Shown: positions 46,500 to 57,909 of the stretch, in pieces
How the letters are laid out: the number at the start of each line of letters is the position of its first letter
Numbering within the stretch: the stretch's first letter is position 1
Source: Ustilaginoidea virens
Taxonomy: Eukaryota; Ascomycota; Sordariomycetes; Hypocreales; Clavicipitaceae
Reading direction: 5' to 3'
Assembly (NCBI RefSeq): GCF_000687475.1
Contig: NC_057318.1
Location: 3,348,001 to 3,412,000, forward strand
Length of the DNA stretch: 64,000 nucleotides
The notes under the pieces: model-generated
Told to the model about the DNA's origin: nothing
Seen by the model: only the letters and a program-made list of their open reading frames with translations
The model's database searches: none
Made by a program: the position numbers and the translations under genes

Positions 46500-48567
46500 T
46501 TTGAAACGTCGCAATGTATGACGGCCCGAGGATGTTCTTCACCGTGACCTCGGAGAGTCAGTCAACCTTCCCATGACGAATCTTCTCCCGCGTATTATGC
46601 AGGTCGCTGTCTTCAAGACGGACGGGAATCGAGACGTTGGGCTCGATAAATGGCAGATGAGGCGGCGGTCCGCGTGATGGTGCGGCAAGTTGCTACGAAC
46701 AGGAAGCGTTAACAAAGGTTTGAGGGAGTGAAGCAAGCAGATGGATCCAGGGGAGAGAACTTGGAAGACGAAGGTTGAGATTAGCGGAACGTTATTTAGC
46801 GCACCGATAAGCGAGGGGCCAAGCAAAGGGAGGTGAAGGCCAGCCAGCCGGCTTGATTGACGACGTCGGCGAGGGCGATGCGCTGAAGATGATGGAATCT
46901 TGGCCGGGGATACGTACATAGTGTTCAAATTGTGGGCTGAAACTTTATGACCAGAAAAGTCACGTCCGAAGTAACGGATATGTGCATGTGAGGTTTGGGA
47001 CCATGCAGTGGCAGAGTTGGAACATTCTAGTGACAGTGGATGGAGGTGCGCAGATGATATTCAGAATCAACTCAACCAGACCAGACCAGACCAGACCTGG
47101 CCCGAGGGGTAAAAGAGTAAATAAAAGAGGCACCAGACGTCAAGAAGTTGTCAGTGTCCACTGTCCACTGTGCACTGTCCGTTCCGTCCACATTGATACT
47201 GTCCAGATTGTCAACGTGAGGCGGGAACTTGACCCACCGTACCCTAGGTAGGTACCTAAGGAGGTAGCTTGCATGGATCAACCCGTTAGGTACCTCCTAG
47301 GTAGGAGGCATGTACCTTGATGCTTGGTAGGTCGGGTGAACTAGGTCGCTAGGAGGTAGGTACGATGGATGCCTGCGGGGTTTGATTTCAATGTTCCTTT
47401 AGTCCGTAGTTGATATTGATTCCTTCGGTAACCAGGCCAGGTTCCTCAGTACCTGCCAAGCGTCATATGATCTGGATTGTTTCCACCTGAGGTCCCCGAG
47501 TGCTCCGTACATACTCCGTACTGTGTAGATTTTCCTGGCGGGGCACATTGTGGCACCTACCTGAAACCGTCAACGAAGATGGTGGGGGGTGAGGGGCGAG
47601 GGTCGACAACCCAGCCAGGCGCCACCCAGGCGCCACGACGGCCCATAAACGGGCATGACGCTACATGTAATCCGTAATCTGCTGGTTACTTGCATGCGCT
47701 AAAGCTAAAACCAGCACGACCCAGCCAATGTACCTTAGGTACCTGCATACCTTAGGTACCTAGGTACCTACCTAAATAAAGGGTTTGGTCAATCGATAAA
47801 TGCCGTGCCGACGACGGCAGGGAAAGGGCTGGGGCTCTAAGAACGTCAAGAGCCGCTTGACTGACGGAGGAACATGAAGAGGACATGACATTGATGTATC
47901 TTCCCAGCTACTCTTTTACGCGACGAGCGCAGAGAATTAAGTTTTTCCGCCGGGGCATCTTTCGACAGCAAGGTGCCGTGCCGCCCGCCATTTGAGGGAC
48001 GGAATGTCCGTCGGATGTAAAGAAAAGAAAGAATGGGAGAGGGGGGAAAAAAGGAGAAAAAAAAGGAAAAAAACAAAAGGGGGGAAGAAGGGCCGGCCAG
48101 AGGCGAAGAGAATGAAATGAAAGAATGAAAAATGCAAAAGGACGATGCTGTCCAATGCTGCATGCACTCGCTATACTTGCAAAGGTTGAGTTGTTTTCGG
48201 CTGGCATCTGCAATGGTTTTATTGGCTTCAATGTTGTGTGAGCTTTCGAGCATCATGTCATCAATCAGCATGGCGCTTGTCGCAGCGGGACCCGCTAAAA
48301 CTTTTCAACGCCCAGCCCAGCCACAGCCAACTTACGCAACCTCCTGTCTGCAGCCGTTGACCGTGCATCTTTCTCTGTTCCCAACCTCGGCCCCCCCGTC
48401 ATCCCGTCATTTTGTTGCGATACGGCATCCGGCATCCGGCATCCGGCATCCGGCATCTGCTGCCATCGGGACATTGCATCTCGCAAGCGTTTGCCACGTC
48501 GAGCGTCTCTCTTGCACACCAAGATCTGGCCGCGCAGCGCCAGCCGCCGCCGCCGCCGCCGACTCAA
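46500..48567. other. Divergent intergenic region
   Basis: Between two divergent genes. It has five AGGTACCT words (47250, 47288, 47737, 47754 and 47762), one TACGGAGTA reverse copy (47512), a CAGAC repeat (47079-47098), a G/A tract (48020-48090) and an ATCCGGC tandem repeat (48427-48461). No coding sequence supported. Confidence 0.55.
48427..48461. repeat. ATCCGGC heptamer tandem repeat
   Basis: About five head-to-tail copies in the 5' flank of the small membrane-protein gene, so probably within its promoter or leader. Confidence 0.8.
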
Positions 48568-49179
48568 ATGTCACAAGACAAGCCTGGAGGAGAGACGACT
48601 CCTCCTTCAAGTCCCGTCCCTCCCAGCAGCAGCCGCATCATCCATAACCTGGCCCTTGCTGGAGCAGTCATCACGCCTCTCGCCATGCTGCTGCCGCCCC
48701 GAAAGGTCGACGTACGGTTCTTCGTGCTCGCCGGAACCCTGTCCCTTGCCACCAACCGGCTCGCTTACGATTACACGGGCCAATCCATCTATCAACGGTT
48801 CGGCAGCAGAGTTGGCGCCGTGTTGGACCCAAACTTGCCCGAGGGCGCGAGACGGACGCAACGGCTCCTGAGGGAGCAGAGAGAGCGAGAAGCGGCTGCC
48901 GGGAAGCAAGGACAACCAGGGGGCGATAAGAACAAGACGGCTGGATTGGTCAAGGATATCTGGATGGGGGGCGAGGCGCAGGATTGGTCCGAGAGGAGAG
49001 CCGAAGAGCACCGAAGAAGCATGGAAGAAGGTAAGGGGTTGAGCGGCATCATAATGGAGCAGATTGCAGACGTATGGAACGGCCGCTACGGGAACAAGGG
49101 CACCAAAGATGGGGGCTCCGACTCTACGCAGTCTCCGAGTGCCGTTGCCGCATCGAGTGCCGCATCGGACAAGAAGTGA
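48568..49179 (+). CDS. Small conserved fungal membrane protein
   Basis: 203 residues in one exon. Two hydrophobic segments lie near the N-terminus (IIHNLALAGAVITPLAMLLP and RFFVLAGTLSLATNRLAY), followed by YTGQSIYQRFGSRV and a charged, probably helical tail with DIWMGGEAQDWSERRAEEH and GLSGIIMEQIADVWNG. Fungal genomes carry similar short proteins under the label 'rhomboid family membrane protein'. I see no catalytic Ser or His motif here, so proteolytic activity is not supported. The start is the ATG of MSQDKPGG; the reading frame is open further upstream, but that part is made of the ATCCGGC repeat and proline codons. Confidence 0.75.
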   Translation: MSQDKPGGETTPPSSPVPPSSSRIIHNLALAGAVITPLAMLLPPRKVDVRFFVLAGTLSLATNRLAYDYTGQSIYQRFGSRVGAVLDPNLPEGARRTQRLLREQREREAAAGKQGQPGGDKNKTAGLVKDIWMGGEAQDWSERRAEEHRRSMEEGKGLSGIIMEQIADVWNGRYGNKGTKDGGSDSTQSPSAVAASSAASDKK

Positions 49180-51213
49180 CGGCATGACACGACGACAGTG
49201 GGCGGGCGGCCCAGCTCGCATGTCCATGTGCCAGCGCATGTATTGATTCTGTTGCAACCAGACGCTACAGACGCTACAGACGCTGCAGACACTGCAGTCA
49301 CTACCAGCTATTTGTCGACACGTCTTTTGGCCAGCATGCCATCTCTAGCCATCGTAGATGACGGCTCGCTATCTGTTTCCATTTTGCAGTTGCAGGATTT
49401 TAAGCAGGCGGGGCCGGCCGCCTTTTGAGTTGTCTTGCTGCTGCGCAGGGTCCGCTTTGATTGACGTGTTTTGGTGCGAGTGATGTGCGATGATAAGAAA
49501 GATGATTGATGCCTTGTGACAAGATCAGCCAGCCAACGACTGAGGCCCATGGAGGTACGATGACACTCTACAGATGCGCGAAATCTTTCATTTTTTTTTT
49601 TTTTGCCATGCTTGGAATAGCACCTCTCCGGTGCCAAGTGCTGCGAACTGCAAACTGTGTACTGCGTACTGCGAAATGCGAAATGCGAAATGCGAAATGC
49701 GAAATGCGAAATGGGTGGGTAGTGTCGTGTATGCGTCGCTTGTGGCTTGGCTTGCTGCACAGTCCCTTTTCCTGGTTTTCCAAAAGTAGCAACGAGGAAT
49801 GATGAATGGGCGACGTTGGTGTCAATGCCACAAAAGACGAGCCTTTGAGCGTTGCCTTGTCCGTTCTCGGATAGAACATTATCCATGTCGCCGTCAACTT
49901 GCATCTAACTGCCCGGCCGGGAGTCAACTGGTAGTTGACGTTTTTGCGCCGTGACCTGCCTAAGGTAACTAGCTCCTAGGAACCCATGTACCTACTGTAT
50001 TTATTGCCTTGGGTAAGGTACCTAGGAGGGAGGTACCTACCACCTAAGGTCTGGTACGGAGTAACTCGGTCGGCGACATCGAATCGCGGGCGAGCTGGGT
50101 GCTGCAGAACGTCTGAGTGAGCCAGGCTGCAGCAAGCCATAGTTTAGGCAATCAGACAGCCAAAATCCATCAACTCATCAACTCATCCACTCGTCCTGCC
50201 GTGCTGTGGTGCTGTGGTGGTGCTTGTCGTGCTGCCCGTCAGGTTCATGGCGTTGGACCCCTGCGGTTCAGTGTAAATTTAGGACCGACCACATAGACCA
50301 GAACGTCAACATGTACATATCAATTGGTTGCCGCAAGCAACTTGCAACTTGCAACTTGCAACTTGCCAGGTTGCGCTAGAAATAGCAGGTTAGCTGGTAC
50401 CAGCTTGCAGCTCGCTGGCGACGGCAGTAGAGTCCGGATACCCGTCTGTCTTTCGTGGATGTCTGGTCTGGTCTGGTCTGGTCTGGTTCAAGTTTTAGCT
50501 GCCCTCACTCCGCCGGGGATTCGCATCCCCCTCTGCTCCCCCAAACCCCCCCTTTCACCCTGACCTCGCGCTCTCTCCTTTTTCCTTTCTTTCTTTCTTT
50601 CTCCCCTTTCCTTTTCCTTCTTCTTTTCCTTCTTCCTTTTCTTCCTTTTTTTTTTTTTTCCTTTTTTTTTTTTTTTTTTTGGTGTTTTTTGGTGTCTGTA
50701 TTTGGGAAAAAAAAAAAAAAAAAAAAAAAAAAAGTCGAAAGTTGCTGCTGCCTCTCTCTGCCTGCTCGGCTCGGTGGCTCCTCAAAACACAGCCCCAACT
50801 GGGGCGACTTCGCCCTCGCCCCCCCCCCCCCCCCCCCCCCCCCCCTTTTCCCCCCCAACTCGTCGTCATCATCGAACCTCGGACCGAACCACACGCATCA
50901 ATCAGCCTTCCGCTTTCGACGTCTTCATCTTGGTTTGGCAACGGACGGCAGTGGCAACTTATTCATCAGCTGAGCTCACCTGGCCGGCCTGGGCCTGGGC
51001 CTGGTTCGTCAAGTCGCATTCCAGCCGTGTCTGGCGCTAGCACGCACTGCTTTTCACGGAGCCCTCAGTCGTTGGGGTAACCAACTGTTCTGTTCGCCTC
51101 GGTTATTATTTCATCTCCCTGCCTCCTAATTCGCGGGCTTCCACTCTCGTCCTCGTCGGCATCCGTCTAGCGCTTGGCAAGTTTTCGCGAATTTCCCATC
51201 GCCGTCGCCCATC
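49180..51213. other. Intergenic, no gene recognised
   Basis: Upstream flank of the rhomboid gene. It holds an AAATGCG octamer repeat (49672-49712), AGGTACCT words (near 50017 and 50030), TACGGAGTA (50055), an ACTTGCA repeat (50338-50366), a CTGGT repeat (50462-50490), and a block of T runs, a 27-nt A run (50707-50733) and a 27-nt C run (50819-50845). No coding sequence supported. Confidence 0.6.
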
Positions 51214-52964
51214 ATGGCGGCAAACAGCCAGTACTATCAAGACAGCAACAACAACAACCATCACCATCACCATCCTCCCAGCTACCGTGCATCTCCTCCC
51301 CATTCTTCCGAGTACAGCAACCATCCGTCCACAGATAGCCATTTGCCGGTGCAAACACCATACGACGCCGTCGGGAGCAGCAGCAGCAGCAGCAGCACCG
51401 CCCTCGCACCTCGCAGCCAGAACCAGCAGACGGCACTGTCGCCTTTTGCCACAGTTTTTGACGATAACCACGCCAGCGGCAGCGGCAGCAGCAACAGTCT
51501 GCCGCATCCCGGAAACTGGCCCGATACCACGTACTACGCCCAAGGTGGCCCGAGCCCGGCGAGGTCAACAACTCAGGACAACATTCCTCTCCAAGACCGG
51601 CGCGGCAAGACGGACGACGTAGTCGACCACATCTACGACGTGCCAGAAAATGAGACGGCCGCTCAAGCCCGAAGGAAGAAAAAGGGTGTCCGGGTCGGCG
51701 AGCTGGGCATGTTGGCTGGCAAGAAGGGGATCCCCTGGGTCTGTTACGTTTTTAGCATTGTTCAAGTCGGCGTCTTCATCGGCGAAGTGGTAAAGAATGG
51801 TACCTTGACGACCTACTCTCCCATTCCTGCCAAAGCAAGCCCCCTGTCATGTCAATGGGCTGATGAAGCATGTGCGTTGGATTGCTGACCGCATCTGTTC
51901 TCTAGCCGTCTTGACTGGTTCTCCCATCATGATCAGACCCCAATTCAACCCCATGATTGGGCCGTCGACCGGGGTCCTCATCAACATGGGCGCTCGATAC
52001 GTCCCCTGCATGCACAACGTCGAGGAAATCCAGGGATCCAATGTTACTGTCCTGTTCCCCTGCCCCAACGCGACTCGAAGCGATCAGTTCTGCCCCCTCT
52101 CCGAAGTGTGTGGTTTTGGCGGCGTGCCTAATCCGACTTTCAACAATGCCGCCCAGGATCCGCAGCCAAATCAGTGGTTTCGCTTCATCGTGCCCATGTT
52201 TATGCACGCCGGATTGATCCACATTGGCTTCAACCTGCTGCTCCAGCTGACCCTGGCCAAAGAGATGGAGCAGGTTATCGGCTCAATACGATTCTTCCTT
52301 GTCTACATTAGCGCTGGTATATTCGGTTTTGTCATGGGCGGTAACTTTGCCGCTCCGGGCATCGCGTCTACCGGAGCCTCGGGCTCTCTGTTCGGCATCA
52401 TCGCCTTGACCCTGTTGGATCTCTTGTACTCGTGGGGCGAGCGCCGAAACCCGGTCAAGGATCTCGTCTTCATCATCATGGACATGGTGATTTCGTTTGT
52501 ACTGGGTCTGCTGCCCGGTCTGGACAATTTCTCGCACATCGGCGGGTTCCTGATGGGACTTGCCCTAGGCGTCTGCATTTTGCATTCCCCCAACGCGCTT
52601 CGCCGCAAGATGGCTGGCGGCGACGCGGCCTCGTATTCCGCTGTCCATCCAAGCAGTGGTGAGACAGCGCCGGGCTTTCTCAAAAGCCCTATTGGGTTCT
52701 ACAAGGGCCGGAAGCCACTCTGGTGGGCATGGTGGCTCGTCCGAGCTGGCTTCCTCATTGCCGTCATTGTCGTCTTCATCTATTTGCTGAATAATTTCTA
52801 CAACGGCCACCGCACATGCAGCTGGTGCAAGTATCTCAGTTGTCTGGTGAGCACGAATCGCCGCCCCATGCAGATTGCGTATTTAGTTCCTGCTAACCAT
52901 GTCCTTGTAGCCCGTCAGCAACTGGTGCGATATTGGAACGATTCAAAAGACGACCACCAGTTAG
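51214..52964 (+). CDS. Rhomboid-family intramembrane serine protease
   Basis: Cleaves membrane-protein substrates within the bilayer. Three exons: 51214-51799, 51906-52846 and 52911-52964, phase-matched, 526 residues. The first about 160 residues are cytosolic and low complexity (NNNN, HHHHH and SSSSSSS runs). A first membrane segment (VCYVFSIVQVGVFIGEVV) is followed by a luminal loop with Cys pairs and N-x-T sites. Core motifs follow: WFRFIVPMFMHAGLIHIGFN, then GASGSLFGI with the nucleophilic Ser (about residue 352) and HIGGFLMGLALG with the catalytic His (about 406). A final segment (VRAGFLIAVIVVFIYLLNNF) precedes a Cys-rich tail whose last part, PVSNWCDIG, comes from the 54-nt third exon. 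Both catalytic residues are intact. Confidence 0.93.
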
Positions 52965-53226
52965 GAATTCTGTATCTGGGAACCAACGACAAAGGGTGCT
53001 TTTGTGTTCCCCCCCCCCCCCCCCCCCCCCCCCCTTTTTTTTTTTTTTTGTTTTTATTTTTTTTTTTCCGCCTCGAAAAGAAGAGCAAATTTACAAACAA
53101 ACTGCGTAGATGCAGCTTCGCACGCGTGCACCGTTGTCTTTATCGCCATTCGGTTTCTATTTATACTTTGTGGAGCATGGCCCAAACTGGTTCGATTTTG
53201 CATTAGAATAGAAGAAGGCGTTTCTT

Positions 53227-53262
<36 letters not shown>

Positions 53263-54102
53263 CTGGCACAGCGATGGCGTTGGGCCTTTCACTTTTTGCT
53301 GTCCGGCAGAGTGGTATAGCATGTTGAAGTGAAATATCCCAGTCTGGACACGGACATCATCCTCATGATCGGCTAGGATAGCCAAGGTGCCTCTGCAGAG
53401 TCGAGACGAGAAACATGGCTACATCACCCAGACGCTTCACCCAGACGCTTCACCCAGACGCATACGGGAGATTGATTCGACATGGACTGTAGACAGGTTG
53501 GATTAACTAGCATGGTTTGGCTCCACTAATAAATACCCAGGCTGCAGTTGATGGGTGCCGTTTCTCGTGACGCTGGTTTGATCAGGGAGATGGGACCAAG
53601 ACAACCATTCACCGCCGCCCGTTTGGCTCAACCCGTAGTACGATGCAAATGGCTGCTAATGCGTATCTTTGGGGGATATGGGTATGAGGCATGAACGGCC
53701 TAGCGGAGGTTGAGAATTCTCGGGGCAAAGAGCATCGGTCAGAAACACGGCTGGTTGTGCGCCCTGACCATTCTGTTATGTTGCATTTCCTAGTGGCTTG
53801 ATTGACAGGGTTTACGTTATTTTGCACATCACCTGGCAGCGGTGCGGCAATGGTGATGGACCGCGAGATCTCCTGAAGCTGGATTTACTCGTTACGTCAC
53901 AAGAGCCCGACGCCACCACGACGGTGAGGAGGTTGCAAAATACACGCTTTATTTGGAAAAACGCGCCTGGTCTCGGCCTTTTTTTTTTTTTTCCCTAGCT
54001 ACAGCTCCAACAGATACGAATATATACCGCCCCCCCCCCTCCCCCCGGGTCATGGTCATGATTCATCAACTTGTCTGTTCGTCTGCAAAAATAACACCCT
54101 CG
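52965..54102. other. Convergent 3' intergenic region
   Basis: Contains a 26-nt C run directly followed by T runs (53009-53049), a 35-nt T run (53228-53262) and three copies of CCCAGACGCTTCA (53427-53462). No coding sequence supported. Confidence 0.6.
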
Positions 54103-55342
54103 TCATGCCCCCACGTGGCTCATGCCGCCGTCGCACGACTCCGTCATGGCAAGGTAGTCCAGGTCGACGCCTTGGAACCAAATGTGCATGATCCATTCAG
54201 CGGCCCGCTGCATCTCTGCTGCATCTTGGCCCGGAATGTCCATCATCTTCTGCGCATCCTCCTCGTACACTAACCCGACGCTCCCGTCTTGTCTCTTCTC
54301 CGTGAAGAACCGCTGCCTCGCGTATCTCTCGACTCGCGATAGGATGGGGATGAGGTCCGGTCGGCCCTCGGATCGGGGCCCCGGTGCCGGCGAGGCGGGT
54401 GAGTGCGGGACGTGGATGGTCAGAGCAAGTCGCGGGGGGGCAGAGGCCAGGGGAAGAAGGGTGGACAGGACGGCCTGTTCGTCGAGCGTGGACCAGGACG
54501 ATTTGGAGCCGTGGTCGATGGTGATGTCGAGAGTGCGCAGGGAAGCCATGCCGGCCGTTTTGCGCCACACACGCATCCACATGTGTGCGGGGGACGGGCC
54601 GTTGGACAGCTCGGGCTGCGACGAAAGCGCCGCTATGTCCTGGTAGACTTTGGGTGAGAGCCTGAAGGCAAGGGTGAGGTTCCGGGTGAGAGGGAAGGTG
54701 CGCGCGAAGAGGTTGCTGGCGGAGGTTGTGCCGGCCGCTGCGTTGGCAGGGTCGAGGAGGAAGTCGAGGGTGGCAATGTCGGTGATGTGGATGGCCAGGT
54801 GTACGGCCATCAGGTACGCGACATCTTGGTATCTGGCAGGGCAGGGCAGGTCAGCATCCGTCCTCGTCTCCCATTTGCCGTTTTGAAACGCAGTCGGGTG
54901 GGGGGTGTGTGTTTGTGGTTGTGGTTTGAGCCTTTAGGTGGGGGGGGGGGGGGGGGGTTTACATTTGCTTGCAGGTGCTCATCAGCGCTCGAGCCGAGTC
55001 ATGGTGGTGGGCGCCGACGTCGACCGGGTCGAGTCCCGAGGCCAAGGCGACTTCTTCGCATCTCCAATGGCTACCCCAGGAGGAGTTGAGACGGCGTCCC
55101 CAGACCTCGGCGGAAGGGTCACCTGTCGATCGACGGTCGAAGCAGAAACGGTCCCCGCGGGACGCGGGATTGACGCATGTCGAGACGCAGAGGGTGCCTC
55201 TCTTGCCGAGGTGGACGTGGACTCTGGACGGGACAATGTACGAATAGACGTGATGGCGCAGCTCGATGGGCAAGCGGAAGAAGTGGTTGCTCAGTCGACG
55301 GGCCGTGGTGTCGGACATGTCTGGGCCCGGGGACAAAGGCAT
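54103..55342 (-). CDS. Hypothetical protein, DUF7730/F-box-like
   Basis: Two exons, 55342-54963 and 54832-54103, joined by donor GTAAAC and acceptor CCAG, giving 369 residues. Near the N-terminus FFRLPIELRHHVYSYIV is the F-box-like RLPxEIRxxIY pattern common in large fungal families. After the splice, CKQIYQDVAYLMAVHLAI follows the usual 'TCKQIYxEA' element of DUF7730 proteins. The rest has a conserved-looking LRTLDITIDHG segment and a C-terminal acidic helix. An adaptor role in ubiquitination is possible for F-box-like proteins but not demonstrated here. The intron contains an 18-nt C run on the coding strand. The start could be at MPLSPG (55342) or MSDTTARR (55318). Confidence 0.75.
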
Positions 55343-57909
55343 GCCGATGCCGAGTCATGCGACCATGAGACGGAAGCAAGGTGCAAAGTCAGTCTGCGAG
55401 GGAGACCTGCGAGCGAGTCCTGCGAGCGAGTCCTGCGAGCGATTCCTGCTGGAGGTGAGACGGACGACCCTTTGGAGTACGCAGAGGTGGTGGAATCAGG
55501 GCCCGATTATAAACTTTCGAGGCGGGGGAGGCGACAGAGAGAGAGGGAGAGCGAGGAGAGAAGAGGCGGCATTGGCAACAGGGCGATTGCAGATCGGAAA
55601 CCCGGCGGGATGAAGCAAGGGATGGCGCTTGGAGGGATTTCGGGGTCGAGACTCGGGACTCGGCAGCGAAGCTTGCGAAGCTTGCGAATCCACGTTGTGC
55701 GAAACATGACCTAATGGGGGGGGGGGAGGGGTTCATGACTGACTAGTCGGTCGTCCCTGGTTCGCATGAGACGATTCTGGCACCCTAAGCGTCAACGTGT
55801 GCTCCGTAGTAGGACCAACAGGTTGCCAAATGCCAGAGGTCCGAAAAAACGTGGGTGGAGAGAATGACCACGATGCGAAATCTGTCGGGGCGGGGGCGTC
55901 TCTGGCGGACGGTACATGGCATCTACTCCGTACCCCAAGGCGGTTAGCGGGCAGGAGTTCTGGTCCACTCAAGCTGATTGCGGCGGCAGCGGGCGGCGGC
56001 GGCGGCAAGGAAGCGGGGGCAGGCTCAGGACTCATGGGGGCAGAAGTACTCGGTACGGAGGGGCTGTGCTCCGTGCACCGGATCGAGACCTTTGCTTTTT
56101 TTTTTTTTTTTTGCTGCTGGCCGTGCAACCTGGTCCTTGCTTGTCTTGTCTGTCTTTTTTTTTTTTTTTTTTTTTTTAAAAGGTCGGCTGCGCCTTGACC
56201 GCTTCCGTGGATGCAATGCAGGCGATGCCAGGTGCTTCCGAGTTTTGACGGGTACTCCGTAGGTAGATATTCCTCGGACCCGACCAGAGACAGATTGGCG
56301 ACAGTTACCTTGTCTCGTAGGAGGTACTCAGTACTTGGTCGCGTTGAGCAAGGTACCCAAGGTACCTAGGTACCTAGGTTAGGTACCTATGCCGTAGCGT
56401 GCCGATTGATAAGGAATGGATGGGGTCACGGAAAAGGCACCAGGCTATTAGGAGAGGTAGGTGCCCTTGGAGGTGTAGTTTCTGACGGTGAGGCGTCATG
56501 GGCAACGGAAGGAGGGGTTTTACTGCTACAGCGCGCACGCTTATGGTGATGCCGGGATAAGCTGATATCTCATGTTGCAAGACGTGCCAGCCTTTCCTCT
56601 TCTTCTCTCTCTCTTCTTTTTTTTTTCCCCCGGTCAGGGTCAGGGAAACGCTCCGTTGATATTCGGATAATTAGATGGATGCAGGTCTGCAGGTCTGCAG
56701 GGATCTGTTATAATGGGCTGACATGTGGGAACTTGTCATTCTAAGCAGGGCCGAGGCCCGGAGTACCGCCTGGTACCTAAGGCACCGGCAGTTTGCCGTT
56801 GCCAAAGATAACGCTAATTGCTTAAGTACCTTAGGTATTTATTTCCGTGCACGCAACATAACACGCGACTTGCACCCATCTTAGTACCGATCGAAATACA
56901 TACGAGGAAAACTGTCCGGTTGCGAGATTGAAGATTTGTATGCCTACCTCTCCTAGCCGATAGCTATAACATAAGCTGGTAGGCAAAAAAGAAAAAAAAA
57001 AAAAAGGGTTAGGTGCCTTACGAGGTACCTCTCGTCCCGGCAGTTGGAAAACAAGCTCTGTCCACAAAAAGTACCGCGCTAGCAGGGGTCGCTTATACGC
57101 CCTGTAAAAGGAATAGTTGCTAAGAAACATAAAGTGCGCTAATTCGGCGCACAACGGCAGTTCGCTGGTGCGCTAATTCATTTGGCGCAGTCTTTTAAAA
57201 TTGGCGTTTTAAAACTGGCGTACAATAAACATGGCAGGGTTTCTTCTACGGCAGTAATAGCTGCAACAGCACTGCTATAACAGCTACAACAGCCATCATA
57301 GCCATAACAGCTATGTAGAGGTTGTTTTACCTTATTACTCACCTACCATATCGCTATAGATACTGCTAGCTGGTAGGCGTATTGCTTACAGGTTGTCTAT
57401 TAATCAAGTGCTAGTGACAAGGGTACATGTATCGATGGTATAAACAGGTACCTAGGTGTTTCACAAATCGCGAGGCGCACTTACTTGCATCACGGTCTCA
57501 AGCTGGCGCCAGGTCACGTGCCCCCCATTAAGCACCCGTCGGTGGGTCCTGGCACGTCACGGTCGCCAAGGCGCGTCTTTGGTTTTGTCGTGGGGCAACT
57601 GTTACCCGAGCCGCGTCGCCAATTTATCAATTCATCAGCACCATCAGCACCATCAGCACCCGACTTCGTAGCTGCTGCGAACATTCGATAATTCGTCAAT
57701 CCTGGGCCGAGACAGATTCTGCCACGGTGCAATCCCGCGCCCAAGACTGTTTCGTAATTGCTTTGCTCCTCCCTCCCTTTCTGTTCCCTTCTTCCATCTC
57801 TCTCTCTCCGTCTTTCTCTCTCCCATCTCACTCTCTCCTTCTTTCCCTCTCCGTCTCTCTGTGGATTGGATCACTGCCACTAGGCATCGCGTCGACACGG
57901 GTGCGAGGC
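55343..57909. other. Divergent intergenic region with possible transposon relic
   Basis: Upstream of the DUF7730 and DNA polymerase delta genes. It holds reverse copies of TACGGAGTA (55924, 56253), clustered AGGTACCT words (56340-56390, 57020, 57440) and an AT-rich block at 57100-57440 with repeated GTGCGCTAATTC (57131 and 57170) and TTTTAAAA-TGGCG words that resemble a decayed transposon end. A C/T-rich tract (57764-57860) precedes the polymerase start, and a CATCAGCAC repeat lies at 57634-57660. Confidence 0.55.

Noticed and set aside
54938..55714. 258-residue plus-strand open frame
   Set aside because: Antisense to the DUF7730 first exon and then runs through purine-rich DNA; no motif.
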